This document shows positions 24,751 to 33,981 of a DNA stretch of 64,000 nucleotides, in pieces (the first letter of the stretch is position 1; each line of letters begins with the position of its first letter). This stretch comes from Bacillota bacterium (lineage in GTDB: Bacteria; Bacillota; TC1), in the NCBI GenBank assembly GCA_028683955.1, contig JAQUGR010000005.1, positions 50,871 to 114,870 of the forward strand, given 5' to 3'. The position numbers were made by a program, and so were the translations under genes. Below the pieces are notes generated by a model that was not told the origin of the DNA, searched no databases, and saw only the letters and a program-made list of their open reading frames with translations.

Positions 24751-26094
24751 ATGAGAAGACTAAAACACTATGACCCAGAACTAGCAAAAGTACTAGAGGA
24801 CGAAAGAAACAGACAAAACGACAAAATAGAACTAATAGCATCAGAAAACTTCGTAAGCCCTTGCGTACTAGAGGCACAAGGATCTGTACTAACCAATAAA
24901 TACGCCGAAGGCTACCCGGGAAAAAGATACTATGGAGGATGTGAATACGTCGACGTAGCAGAAAACCTAGCAAGAGACAGAGCCTGCAAACTATTTGGAG
25001 CAGACCATGCCAACGTCCAACCACACTCAGGATCAAGCGCCAACGAAGCAGTATACCTAGCAGTACTAAAACCAGGAGATACTGTAATGGCCATGAGCCT
25101 GGCACATGGTGGACACCTAACACACGGTAGCCCAGTAAACCTATCAGGCCTCTATTTTAACTTCATAAGCTATGGAGTTGATGCCAAAACAGAAAGAATC
25201 GACATGGAAGAAGTAGAAAGACTAGCAATAGAAAACAAACCAAAACTAATACTAGCCGGAGCTACAGCCTACTCTAGAATAATAGACTTCCCACGCTTTA
25301 GGGAAATAGCCGACAAAGTAGGAGCCTACTTTATGGTAGACATGGCCCACATAGCCGGACTTGTAGCAACAGGACAACATCCTTCCCCTATTCCTTATGC
25401 TGACTTCGTAACCACTACAACCCACAAAACACTAAGAGGACCACGTGGTGGCATGATACTATGTAAAGAAGAACACGCAAAAGCCATAGACAAAGCAGTA
25501 TTCCCTGGACTTCAAGGAGGACCTTTGATGCACATAATCGCAGCCAAAGCAGCAGCCTTCAAAGAAGCAGCAGAACCTGACTTTCTAATATACCAAAAAC
25601 AAATAGTTAAAAACGCAGCTGCACTTTCAGCAGCCTTAACTAAACACAACCTACGCATAGTATCAGGAGGAACAGACAATCACCTAATGCTAGTAGACGT
25701 ATCAGTACTAGGACTAACAGGAAAAGAAGCCGAACACAGACTTGATGAAATCGGCATTACCTGCAACAAAAACACAATACCATACGACAAACAAAGCCCA
25801 TTTGTAACCAGCGGTATTCGTCTTGGAACACCAGCTGCAACAACCAGAGGCTTTAAAGAAGAACACATGGTAAGAATAGCAGAAATCATCTACAAAGCAC
25901 TAAGTGACGAACACTTCCAAAATGACAGAGATGCAATAGCAGCAGATGTTACAGCACTATGTAAGGAAGTACCACTATACCAAGACTATAAAGCCTATAC
26001 AGAACTTGTAGATGAAGTACTAGAAGGCAAAGAAGTAGATAAAGAACTATTGAAACAAACCCAAGATTCTTCACAAGAAAAATGGGTTAAATAA
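24751..26094 (+). CDS. glyA: Serine hydroxymethyltransferase
   Basis: A 447-residue PLP enzyme that interconverts serine and glycine with tetrahydrofolate. The PLP lysine motif [14 protein letters not shown] is intact. The folate/substrate motifs [34 protein letters not shown] and [15 protein letters not shown] are also present. The ATG at 24751 has AAGGAGG upstream; the longer in-frame reading from 24664 overlaps the promoter. The C-terminus is somewhat longer than the usual ~415 residues, ending in a charged tail ([20 protein letters not shown]). In glycine-using anaerobes it supplies one-carbon units. Confidence 0.97.
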   Translation: MRRLKHYDPELAKVLEDERNRQNDKIELIASENFVSPCVLEAQGSVLTNKYAEGYPGKRYYGGCEYVDVAENLARDRACKLFGADHANVQPHSGSSANEAVYLAVLKPGDTVMAMSLAHGGHLTHGSPVNLSGLYFNFISYGVDAKTERIDMEEVERLAIENKPKLILAGATAYSRIIDFPRFREIADKVGAYFMVDMAHIAGLVATGQHPSPIPYADFVTTTTHKTLRGPRGGMILCKEEHAKAIDKAVFPGLQGGPLMHIIAAKAAAFKEAAEPDFLIYQKQIVKNAAALSAALTKHNLRIVSGGTDNHLMLVDVSVLGLTGKEAEHRLDEIGITCNKNTIPYDKQSPFVTSGIRLGTPAATTRGFKEEHMVRIAEIIYKALSDEHFQNDRDAIAADVTALCKEVPLYQDYKAYTELVDEVLEGKEVDKELLKQTQDSSQEKWVK

Positions 26095-26140
26095 CCAAAA
26101 AAATATAATAAAAAAACTAAACAAGAAAGGAGGGTTATTT

Positions 26141-26590
26141 TTGAAACTAAAATCTTGGCAAAAAAATATACTATCCATTCTAGTAATTATTAGTGGGGGA
26201 TACATACTTTTCAATGTAGCTTTTCTATTAGCTGCAATAGTTATGAATTCCGTTAATTTATTAATTGGAAATGTAGGTAAACCACCATACCTAGGTTGGA
26301 TTATTTATCTGATATTACTTACAGTAATATCCTGGTTAATATTTAAATCCAAATTAAATGATTTGATAAAAGCTACCTATTTAACTATGCCCTTGATGGT
26401 TATCTTAATATCAGAAGCAGTCTTCTTATATGAACAACCACAATGGATAGTTTATATATTAGGAGCCATCATAGTATCAGGAGTAACTTTCCTAATATAT
26501 AAATACAAGTTATCCTGGCTCTATTACGTAGCCACAGCATATGTTACAATAGTAGCTCTCTTCATAGCAATAACAGGTGTGGAAATATAA
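26141..26590 (+). CDS. Uncharacterised four-to-five-TM membrane protein
   Basis: A 149-residue hydrophobic protein beginning with TTG; AAGGAGGG is seven bases upstream and no ATG is suitably placed. Membrane segments fall at roughly 10-30, 45-65, 75-95, 100-120 and 125-145. I recognise no family. It follows glyA by 46 bp on the same strand and shares its terminator, so it is probably co-transcribed. Confidence 0.6.
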   Translation: MKLKSWQKNILSILVIISGGYILFNVAFLLAAIVMNSVNLLIGNVGKPPYLGWIIYLILLTVISWLIFKSKLNDLIKATYLTMPLMVILISEAVFLYEQPQWIVYILGAIIVSGVTFLIYKYKLSWLYYVATAYVTIVALFIAITGVEI

Positions 26591-26631
26591 CAAACAGATA
26601 GACAAACAAATAAACAAATAAATAAACAAAA

Positions 26632-26667
26632 ACAGAAGATAACAGGCAATTGCCTGTTATCTTCTGT
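26632..26667. terminator. Perfect 36-bp palindrome, bidirectional terminator
   Basis: ACAGAAGATAACAGGCAA (26632-26649) is followed directly by its reverse complement (26650-26667). It lies between convergent genes; a CAAA/TAAA-rich stretch on the left provides the U-run for the minus strand. Confidence 0.85.
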
Positions 26668-26679
26668 TCTTAAATAGTA

Positions 26680-27303
26680 TTAAAACTCACATCTACTATT
26701 TTTTATTTCACTATAATCTTGACTAATTAGGGATGAAAATCCAAGAGGATCTTTTTCAAAGCCAACTTTTTCTACCTGCCAATAATCATCTACCAATTTA
26801 TAATCAATAATAACAATCTCATCATTAATTAACCTATGCTCACTTACACCCTCACTATTAGATTTTTCAAAAACCTTCGTGTAAGGATCAATCAAAACAA
26901 CATCCTCTAAAGAAGACACCCCATTAACAAGCCTATCAAAGTCATTCCTCTCATAAAGTTTATCAAGCCTCCAAACATCTATTAACCTACCTGTTTCATT
27001 ATCATAAACCACAACAACAAAACTCCCATCATCACCTTTTCTTATCTCATATGTTTTAGTGTCTAACCTTCTAGTTATATCAGCCTTTCCCAAGCTTTCT
27101 TCAACATAGTTTTTCTTAATAACAAGGGACATACTACCTCTTAAAGAATATGGCATATTTGGGTTGAATAAATTCACACTTTCAATCATCTTATCATCCA
27201 CTTTATCACTCACTTTACTATTTAAAACATCCACACATCCAAAACTAGCAGTCAAGCCCACCATAACTAACACAACCATCACCAATAGAATATACCTCTT
27301 CAT
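26680..27303 (-). CDS. Uncharacterised lipoprotein
   Basis: A 207-residue protein. The start MKRYILLVMVVLVMVGLTAS leads to a lipobox ending FGC (about residue 22). The rest is soluble, with alternating charged and hydrophobic strands and a paired pattern (DGSFVVVVYDNETGRLIDV, DEIVIIDYKLVDDYWQVEKV). No family was recognised. The ATG at 27303 follows AGGAGG. It is outside the membrane by prediction. Confidence 0.7.
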   Translation of the reverse strand: MKRYILLVMVVLVMVGLTASFGCVDVLNSKVSDKVDDKMIESVNLFNPNMPYSLRGSMSLVIKKNYVEESLGKADITRRLDTKTYEIRKGDDGSFVVVVYDNETGRLIDVWRLDKLYERNDFDRLVNGVSSLEDVVLIDPYTKVFEKSNSEGVSEHRLINDEIVIIDYKLVDDYWQVEKVGFEKDPLGFSSLISQDYSEIKNSRCEF

Positions 27304-27398
27304 AACTACCTCCTGCACAATGTTAATTATAAATTAACATAAGAATATACAAAATACAATACTATAAGTAGATTTATTTCAAAACCCTATAAACACAA

Positions 27399-27432
27399 AA
27401 AAGGATAGAAAATAAAAATTTTCTATCCTTTT
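27399..27432. terminator. Terminator after the Arc/RHH gene
   Basis: AAAAGGATAGAAAAT (27399-27413) pairs with ATTTTCTATCCTTTT (27418-27432). It ends the minus-strand SPFH-Arc operon. Confidence 0.8.
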
Positions 27433-27457
27433 CAACTAAATAAATCTATTTCTAACT

Positions 27458-27622
27458 TCAATCTTTTTGCTTAGGACCTTTTCTCTTCTTCACTGCTTCA
27501 TGCAGCAAATACTCAATCTGCCCATTAATAGACCTAAAATCATCCTCAGCCCAAGCTGCAATATCCTCCCATAAAGAACCAGACAGCCTCAATAACAATT
27601 GCTTCTTCTCTTTATCACCCAT
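27458..27622 (-). CDS. Arc-like ribbon-helix-helix DNA-binding protein
   Basis: A 54-residue protein: a beta-strand KQLLLRLSGSLWEDIAAWAE, then SINGQIEYLLHEAV, then a basic tail RKGPKQKD. This is the MetJ/Arc (RHH) fold, which binds DNA as dimers through the N-terminal strand. The ATG at 27622 follows AAAGGAGG. It is 30 bp after the SPFH gene and co-transcribed with it. A palindrome over the operon's -10 element is a natural candidate for its operator. Confidence 0.85.
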   Translation of the reverse strand: MGDKEKKQLLLRLSGSLWEDIAAWAEDDFRSINGQIEYLLHEAVKKRKGPKQKD

Positions 27623-27652
27623 GCTGTCCTCCTTTACAAACATCTCATACTA

Positions 27653-28654
27653 CTAATATATAGAACCACTATTAACAATCGGCTGAGCATCCTTATTTCC
27701 ACAAAGAACCACCAACAAATTACTAACCATAGCAGCCTTTCTCTCATCATCCAAAACAACAACATTATTTTCACTCAACTGAGCAAGAGCCATCTCCACC
27801 ATACCAACAGCACCCTCAACAATCATCTTCCTAGCATCAATAATAGCAGAAGCCTGCTGTCTTTGTAACATAGCAGCAGCAATCTCCGGAGCATAAGCCA
27901 AATGAGTAATCCTCGCCTCAATAATCTCAATACCAGCAATAACCACCCGCCTTTGAATCTCCTCCTTCAACTTATCCGCAACTTCCTGACTACTTCCACG
28001 CAAGGTTTTCTCCTCACCATCAGCAGCAACATCATACGGATAAAGCCTAGCAATATTCCTCAAACTAGAATCACTTTGTATAGACAAATAATCCTTATAA
28101 TTATCAACAGAAAATACCGCCTTGGCAGTATTAACCACACGCCAAATAACCACAATCCCAATTTCCACAGGATTACCCAACTCATCATTAACCTTCTGCT
28201 TATTGTTATTTAAAGTCATAGCCTTCAAAGAAATGACCTTCCTGACAGGCTTGGCACTTCTAGCATTAAAAGCAATATTCACCTGATCCTCCATACCAGT
28301 CTTTTCCCCTGTAGCAACAGCAGGATTAACAGCAGAAACAAAAGGATTAACAAAAAAGAAACCCTCACCCTTTAAAGTACCAATATACTTACCAAACAAA
28401 GTCAAAACCAACGCTTCCTGAGGCTTTAAAATCTTCAATCCCATAAAAGGTAACCATGATATACATGAGTACAAAATACCAAGAGTTAAAAGCACATAGC
28501 CTAAAGTCCTAGTATCCACACTCTCCGACAAAGTACCACCAATAATAATAACAGCTATTCCACCAATCATTAAAAGAATATTTAAAACCAACATAAACAT
28601 ACCATTCCCAGCCTTTAAAACCTTCTCCTCAAATTCAATATTTTTAACGTCCAT
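27653..28654 (-). CDS. SPFH-domain membrane protein partnered with an RHH protein
   Basis: A 333-residue protein. Two adjacent membrane segments (MFMLVLNILLMIGGIAVIII and LGYVLLTLGILYSCISWL, residues about 20-65) are followed by an SPFH domain (ILKPQEALVLTLFGKY, then SLKAMTLNNNKQKVNDELGN) and a helical C-terminal region with LQRQQASAIIDARKMI and LSENNVVVLDDERKAAM. It is distinct from the pair at 8.4-9.9 kb and resembles the SPFH type usually encoded next to a small Arc-like protein. It probably forms membrane-anchored oligomers. RBS AGGAGG. Confidence 0.9.
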   Translation of the reverse strand: MDVKNIEFEEKVLKAGNGMFMLVLNILLMIGGIAVIIIGGTLSESVDTRTLGYVLLTLGILYSCISWLPFMGLKILKPQEALVLTLFGKYIGTLKGEGFFFVNPFVSAVNPAVATGEKTGMEDQVNIAFNARSAKPVRKVISLKAMTLNNNKQKVNDELGNPVEIGIVVIWRVVNTAKAVFSVDNYKDYLSIQSDSSLRNIARLYPYDVAADGEEKTLRGSSQEVADKLKEEIQRRVVIAGIEIIEARITHLAYAPEIAAAMLQRQQASAIIDARKMIVEGAVGMVEMALAQLSENNVVVLDDERKAAMVSNLLVVLCGNKDAQPIVNSGSIY

Positions 28655-28674
28655 AAGAAACCTCCTATATATCT

Positions 28675-28699
28675 TTATGATATTATTTTAATATCATAA
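28675..28699 (-). promoter_or_regulatory. 25-bp palindromic operator of the SPFH-RHH operon
   Basis: TTATGATATTA (28675-28685) and TAATATCATAA (28689-28699) are perfect inverted repeats around TTT. The element covers the -10 box, so a bound repressor would block RNA polymerase. Binding by the operon's own RHH protein is an inference. Confidence 0.7.
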
Positions 28700-28713
28700 A
28701 ACATTTTTGTCAA
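28685..28713 (-). promoter_or_regulatory. Promoter of the SPFH-RHH operon
   Basis: TTGACA (28708-28713) and TAAAAT (28685-28690) on the minus strand are 17 bp apart, near the sigma-A consensus. Confidence 0.75.
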
Positions 28714-28734
28714 TTATTTTCATTTTATATATTA

Positions 28735-28770
28735 AAAAAGGCAATTGGATTAATATCCAACTACCTTTTT
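28735..28770 (-). terminator. Terminator of the CoADR/HD-GYP operon
   Basis: An imperfect stem AAAAAGGCAATTGGAT / ATCCAACTACCTTTTT follows the HD-GYP gene stop. Confidence 0.7.
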
Positions 28771-28811
28771 CTTATAAGCTCTATCTTTACAATATCAATT
28801 ATTTTATGTAT

Positions 28812-31019
28812 CTACTGAACATTAAAATCATAGTCTTTATTTAAAACCTTATTGATAAAAACATTCACTATGTTTTCATCAAATTGACTACCTGAATACT
28901 TTAACAACTCCCCAATAGCCTCTTCACTAGTTAAGGTATCCCTATATGTTCTTTCACTAGTCATCGCATCATAAGAATCAGCAATAGTTAAAATACGAGT
29001 AAATATCGAAATATCACTCCCTTTAATACCATTAGGATAACCCCTACCATCAAGCCTCTCATGATGAGAAAGCACATAAAAAGCCAACTCAGAAGTATTT
29101 TTATTAGCCGATAATATCCTAAACCCAATTTCCGGATGCTTCTTAATCAAATCAAACTCATCATCACTTAACTTACCAGGCTTATTTAAAACATACTCAT
29201 CAATACCAATTTTACCAATATCATGAACCAGACCAATAATCTTTAATTTATTCAAATCATCTTTTTCATAATTCATTTCTTTACCAATAGCCACACAAAT
29301 CTTGCTTACTCTTTTAGAATGCATCTCTTCTCTCATATTTTTTTCATGCAAAGTATGCAAAATCATATTTATAGGTGTATTTTGAATGCTACCAGAACTA
29401 GTTGTCTTATTTTCTAATAGATTTAACTCCGCAAAATTTAGAGCTTGTTCAAAATCAAGATCTTCAGACATTTTTATATATGAACCATAAGATATTTTCA
29501 CTTTATTTAATTCTTCAGGTAATTGATTTTTCACTTCTTCTTTAAATCTCTTCATAAATTTACTTAAAACTTTCAAATTAGTATTAGGTAAAATTATAAG
29601 AAAATCATCCCCACTCCAACGAGAAGATATAAAATCACCACTTGTATTTTTTATAGCATTAGCTATAGCAATAATAATTTGATCCCCCACTAAAAATCCT
29701 AAAGACTCATTAATACTACGAAGACCATTAATATCAGCAAGAACCAAAGACAAAGGAAGATTATTCTCATTATCTATTTCATGTAAATTATCAAAAACAT
29801 ACTTTCTATTATATAAGCCAGTCATACTATCATGATAATATTCATACCTTAATTTCTTTTCAAATTCATATTTTTCTGTTAAATCCTTTGCAAAACTAAT
29901 ATATCTATCCTTCTCTAACTTAACAGATTTAATACTAAAGATCCTAGCTAAATTATTCTTTGTAATAAAAGCAAACTTACTCTCCAATTCACCTAATTCA
30001 CATAATCTATTAAACTCAAATATCCCAGCCTCTCTGTCCTCTACAGAAATAATATCCAACAAACTCATATTTAACAATTCATGCCTTGAGTAACCAGTCA
30101 ACTTAACAGTAGCCTTATTCACATCCAAAAAATCACCATTTTCATCAACAATAAAAATAGCATCTGGAGCAAATTCATAATAGTTTTTAAATTTTAATTC
30201 ACTAGCTCTAAGTTCCTTCTCTAAGTTTACTATTTCAGTAATATCATTTAAAATCGTAGCAAATTGACCCTTTTGTGGACTATAGGCAAAAATATCAAAA
30301 TATTTATCCAATTGCATATAATATTTAGTTAACCTAGATGTTACCCCATTTAAAGCAACATCACCATATCCAACAATCGAATAATCAACAGCATCAGGTA
30401 CAATTACTTTAATACTTTTACCAATTATTTCTTCTTTTTTCAAACCAGTAATGCGCTCATATTCTTTATTAACCTCTAAGAACTTATAGTCTACAGGCTT
30501 ACCCATTTCATCAGTAATTATTTCATACAAAGCAAAAGCCTGAGTCATATTATCAAATAACTGCTTATACATAATTTCATTTTTATGCAAAGATTTTTCA
30601 ATAAATTCCAAATCAGTAATATCTTCAAAAGTTACTAGAATATTATTGTCAAAATTCTTTTCAAGTAATTTCGACCTTACTTTCAACTTTCTTTCCCTAA
30701 GCTCATCACCGATTAAATACTTATGACCTACAATAATTTCTTTTTTTCTACCTTTTTCAGATAAAATGGAAAGAACTCCATTTCTCAGACTACAAACATT
30801 ACACTCTAAAGTCGTTCCACAAAGTTCTTTGTTTTCCATTGTATTAACACATTTAAAAACATTACCAAACCTTTTACCAATATAGTTTTCAGGTTTAGCC
30901 TTAAACAATTTAAATAAAAAGTCATTACACATAACAATATCAAAATTTTCATCCACAATAAGTATGCCAATTGGAGAATCATCAAATAACTCAGCCAAAT
31001 AATTTATATCTTCAATCAT
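28812..31019 (-). CDS. PAS-GGDEF-HD-GYP cyclic-di-GMP signalling protein
   Basis: A 735-residue cytoplasmic protein with no membrane segment. At least three PAS domains span residues about 1-390 (the first contains CNDFLFKLFKAKPEN; the third LKFKNYYEFAPDAIFIVDEN). A GGDEF domain (about 390-540) reads SRWSGDDFLIILPN, so the signature is SGDDF and no RxxD inhibitory site precedes it: cyclase activity is doubtful. The HD-GYP phosphodiesterase domain (about 550-735) is intact (LVHDIGKIG, SHHERLDGRGYPNGI). It should degrade c-di-GMP under PAS control. It starts 21 bp after the CoADR fusion gene, with GGGGGG upstream of the ATG, so the two are co-transcribed. Confidence 0.9.
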   Translation of the reverse strand: MIEDINYLAELFDDSPIGILIVDENFDIVMCNDFLFKLFKAKPENYIGKRFGNVFKCVNTMENKELCGTTLECNVCSLRNGVLSILSEKGRKKEIIVGHKYLIGDELRERKLKVRSKLLEKNFDNNILVTFEDITDLEFIEKSLHKNEIMYKQLFDNMTQAFALYEIITDEMGKPVDYKFLEVNKEYERITGLKKEEIIGKSIKVIVPDAVDYSIVGYGDVALNGVTSRLTKYYMQLDKYFDIFAYSPQKGQFATILNDITEIVNLEKELRASELKFKNYYEFAPDAIFIVDENGDFLDVNKATVKLTGYSRHELLNMSLLDIISVEDREAGIFEFNRLCELGELESKFAFITKNNLARIFSIKSVKLEKDRYISFAKDLTEKYEFEKKLRYEYYHDSMTGLYNRKYVFDNLHEIDNENNLPLSLVLADINGLRSINESLGFLVGDQIIIAIANAIKNTSGDFISSRWSGDDFLIILPNTNLKVLSKFMKRFKEEVKNQLPEELNKVKISYGSYIKMSEDLDFEQALNFAELNLLENKTTSSGSIQNTPINMILHTLHEKNMREEMHSKRVSKICVAIGKEMNYEKDDLNKLKIIGLVHDIGKIGIDEYVLNKPGKLSDDEFDLIKKHPEIGFRILSANKNTSELAFYVLSHHERLDGRGYPNGIKGSDISIFTRILTIADSYDAMTSERTYRDTLTSEEAIGELLKYSGSQFDENIVNVFINKVLNKDYDFNVQ

Positions 31020-31040
31020 GCTAACCCCCCAGCATTTTAT

Positions 31041-33533
31041 TTATATAAACAAAGTTGTCCCTACATTCTCATTACTAGTAATATATGAACCAACACCAGC
31101 ATACTCTAGACCATCAATAAGCTCCTCTTTTTTAATACCCATTAAATCCATACTCATAGTACAAGCAATAAACTTAACACCTAAACTCATAGCCTTCTCT
31201 ATCATAATATCAATCTCATCAACATTTTTTGTCTTCATAATATACTTGATCATCTTAGGCCCCATGCCCAACATATTCATAGAAGACAATGGAAGCTTAG
31301 AAGCACCCCTTGGCATCATAAACCCAAACATCTTCTCAATAATATTCTTCTTAGTCTTAACCTTATGATTTTTCCTTAAAGCATTTAAGCCCCAGAAGGT
31401 AAAGAATATAGTAACATTCTTACCACTAGCAACAGCTCCTTGAGCAATAATCATAGCAGCCAAAGCCTTATCCAACTCTCCACTAAACACAACAATAGTC
31501 GCATTCTTCTGATCCATCATACCTAAATTACAATTTTCCTTCTGACCCTTGATAATTCTAGCAATAAATGCACCCTTATCAGTCTTAATAGAATCTAAAG
31601 TATGACCATTAACCTTACACCACTCAACAATATCTTTAGTATAACCAAAATCAGTAGCAGTAACCTCGATAATATCATTAACACTAGCATCATTAATAGC
31701 CTTATAAGTCGCCATCAAAGGACCAGGACATTGTAATCCACTAGCATTTACCCTAATAACATCAGGCATATCATCTAAATTCTCAACACTACCAGGTGCA
31801 GGTATTTGCTGATCCACATCAAGTTTACTCTCAACCTCTTCATAACTCTTCAAAACAGGAACATACTTGAAATTCCTATAAGTTAAATATCCACCAGATA
31901 GGTTATACAAATTAGTATAGCCATAACCTTTTAATATCATAATCCCAATATGAGCCCTTAAGCCCACCTGACAAGTTACATAAATAGGAGCATCCTTAGC
32001 ACAAGTAATCTCTCCTACCCTTTCCCTTAATTCATCAACAGGTATATTATAGGCTCCAGGAATTTTACCAACAGAATACTCAACAGCAGTTCTTACATCA
32101 AGCAAGAACCCACCATCTTCTATCAACTTATCAATATTCTTAGCCTCTACTAAATCATACATGCCCGCACTAATATTTTCCCCAATATATCCTAAAACAT
32201 TAACAGGATCTTTTGCAGAAGAAAATGGAGGAGCATAACACAATTCCAAAGAAGACAAATCACTAATCTTACCATTTAAAGACATAACAGTAGCAATAAC
32301 ATCAATTCTCTTATCAGTACCATCTTTACCAATAGCCTGAGCTCCCAAAATCCTACCATCATCAGGAGAATAAAGAATCTTCATAGATATAGTAGAAGAA
32401 CCAGGATAATAGGTAGCATGATTAGCACGATGAGCAGAAATAGACTTATAATCTATACCCTTATGTGCCAATAAAGCCTCAGTATTACCAGTAGCCGCTG
32501 CAGTTAAATCAAAAACCTTCAAGACAGATGATCCAAGAGTACCATCATAAGCAATTTCCTTACCATTAATATGATCAGCCACAAGTCTACCCTGTCTATT
32601 TGCAGGCCAAGCCAAAGGAATCGCAGTAGCACTATTATCTATTCTATCCTTAACTTCAATAGCATCACCAATAGCATAAACATCCTCAATAACCTCTTTA
32701 GTCTTAGCATCAAAAACCTGTAAACTCCTATTAGTTAAAATATGACCTCTTGGTCCAATAGCTAAATTCCCAGATTTACACAACTTGTTTTCAGGAACTA
32801 CACCTATACCAAGAATAACCATATCAGTTTTTATTTCACGACCAGTACTAAGTATTACAGTACGACCCTTATCTTTAAAATAAGTTACACTCTCATTTAA
32901 TAAAACATTAACTCCATTTTTGTTCATTTCTTCATGAAGAATCTGAGCCATTTCAAAATCGAATATTCTTAAAACCTGAGGCAATTTTTCAACAATAGTA
33001 ACCTTGATGCCCTTTTCAGTCAGGTTTTCAGCAATCTCCAAACCAATAAACCCACCACCCATAACAACAGCAGTTTTAGGATTATTTTCAGTTATAAAGT
33101 TCTTAATTTTATCAGTATCAGGAATATTACGTAAAGTGAAGATATTGTCTGCTTCCTCAGCACCGTCAAATAAAGGAACAAAAGGATTTGCCCCAGGAGA
33201 AAGGATCAATTTATCATAAGTTTCATCATAACTAACTTCTTTTCTTTTATCAAAAACAGATATTGTTTTAGTTTCAGGATGTATAGCAACAACCTCACTA
33301 AAGTTTCTAATATCCAATCTATATCTTTTAGACATACCTTCAACAGTTTGAACCAAAAGATGATCTCTATCTTTTATAACCCCACCAATATAGTAAGGTA
33401 ACCCACAATTGGCAAAAGATATATACTCATCCCTCTCAAACATAATAATTTCATCATTCTCATTCAATCTTCTTAAACGTGCTGCTGCAGTTGCTCCTCC
33501 AGCGACACCACCGACAATAATAATTTTGCTCAT
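31041..33533 (-). CDS. CoA-disulfide reductase-rhodanese-TusA-DsrE fusion
   Basis: An 830-residue four-domain sulfur-transfer protein. Residues 1-450 form an FAD/NAD(P)H pyridine-nucleotide disulfide reductase (IIIVGGVAGGATAAARLRRL; redox Cys43 in SFANCGLPYYIGG). A rhodanese domain follows (Cys in APIYVTCQVGLRAH, about 535). A TusA-like domain has the CPGP motif (NASGLQCPGPLMATYKAI, about 600), and a C-terminal DsrE/DsrE2-like domain has Cys in FIACTMSMDLM. Such fusions reduce polysulfide, persulfide or CoA-disulfide and relay sulfane sulfur between Cys residues. A palindrome over the -10 suggests a dedicated regulator. RBS ATGGAG. Confidence 0.93.
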   Translation of the reverse strand: MSKIIIVGGVAGGATAAARLRRLNENDEIIMFERDEYISFANCGLPYYIGGVIKDRDHLLVQTVEGMSKRYRLDIRNFSEVVAIHPETKTISVFDKRKEVSYDETYDKLILSPGANPFVPLFDGAEEADNIFTLRNIPDTDKIKNFITENNPKTAVVMGGGFIGLEIAENLTEKGIKVTIVEKLPQVLRIFDFEMAQILHEEMNKNGVNVLLNESVTYFKDKGRTVILSTGREIKTDMVILGIGVVPENKLCKSGNLAIGPRGHILTNRSLQVFDAKTKEVIEDVYAIGDAIEVKDRIDNSATAIPLAWPANRQGRLVADHINGKEIAYDGTLGSSVLKVFDLTAAATGNTEALLAHKGIDYKSISAHRANHATYYPGSSTISMKILYSPDDGRILGAQAIGKDGTDKRIDVIATVMSLNGKISDLSSLELCYAPPFSSAKDPVNVLGYIGENISAGMYDLVEAKNIDKLIEDGGFLLDVRTAVEYSVGKIPGAYNIPVDELRERVGEITCAKDAPIYVTCQVGLRAHIGIMILKGYGYTNLYNLSGGYLTYRNFKYVPVLKSYEEVESKLDVDQQIPAPGSVENLDDMPDVIRVNASGLQCPGPLMATYKAINDASVNDIIEVTATDFGYTKDIVEWCKVNGHTLDSIKTDKGAFIARIIKGQKENCNLGMMDQKNATIVVFSGELDKALAAMIIAQGAVASGKNVTIFFTFWGLNALRKNHKVKTKKNIIEKMFGFMMPRGASKLPLSSMNMLGMGPKMIKYIMKTKNVDEIDIMIEKAMSLGVKFIACTMSMDLMGIKKEELIDGLEYAGVGSYITSNENVGTTLFI

Positions 33534-33594
33534 AGTTCTACTCCATTCTTTTATTGATTGGCCATAAAAATTAACACAGATTAAATTAATGATA

Positions 33595-33620
33595 TCATAC
33601 TATTTCTGATTATAGTATGA
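33595..33620 (-). promoter_or_regulatory. 26-bp palindrome with internal -10 upstream of the CoADR fusion
   Basis: TCATACTAT (33595-33603) mirrors ATAGTATGA (33612-33620). On the minus strand the palindrome contains TATAAT. No good -35 box lies 16-18 bp upstream. It is a candidate operator for a persulfide- or redox-sensing regulator; none is encoded next to it. Confidence 0.6.
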
Positions 33621-33663
33621 AGAGAAACAAAAAAAAATAGGTTTAATAATATAAACTACTTTT

Positions 33664-33963
33664 CTATAATACATATTTAACAAACGAACCTATAACAACA
33701 AGATTCACTATAATAGCCAATGGAAGAAGAACCCTAAACTTTAACTTACTGGTTTTATGTTTAAAGAATAAAGAACCAGCAAATGCACCAATTCCACCCA
33801 ACAAAAAAGCAGTCATAATCAAAGTATACTCCTTAACCCTATAATAACCCTTAATAGACTTATATTTATCAATACCCATTAATAAAAAAGTAACCACATT
33901 CCAAAATAAATATATTAAAACAAATATTTCAAAATACCTACTAATGTATTCCAACAACAACAA
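33664..33963 (-). CDS. DUF1294 membrane protein
   Basis: About 100 residues with four hydrophobic segments and the DUF1294 pattern: YLFWNVVTFLLMGIDKYKSI, then a Gly-rich turn FLLGGIGAFAGSLFFKHKTS with the conserved (R/K)HKT. Function unknown. The start is uncertain: a GTG at 33978 directly abuts AAAGG, while the TTG at 33963 lies seven bases after GAGGTG and is preferred. It is the last gene of the betaine/oxidoreductase operon, beginning within about 20 bp of the exchanger's stop. Confidence 0.75.
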   Translation of the reverse strand: MLLLEYISRYFEIFVLIYLFWNVVTFLLMGIDKYKSIKGYYRVKEYTLIMTAFLLGGIGAFAGSLFFKHKTSKLKFRVLLPLAIIVNLVVIGSFVKYVL

Positions 33964-33981
33964 TAAACAACACCTCACCCT

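Noticed and set aside
24731..25123. A 130-residue minus-strand frame opposite glyA
   Set aside because: It is a hydrophobic Leu/Val-rich shadow of the glyA coding strand with no start signal.
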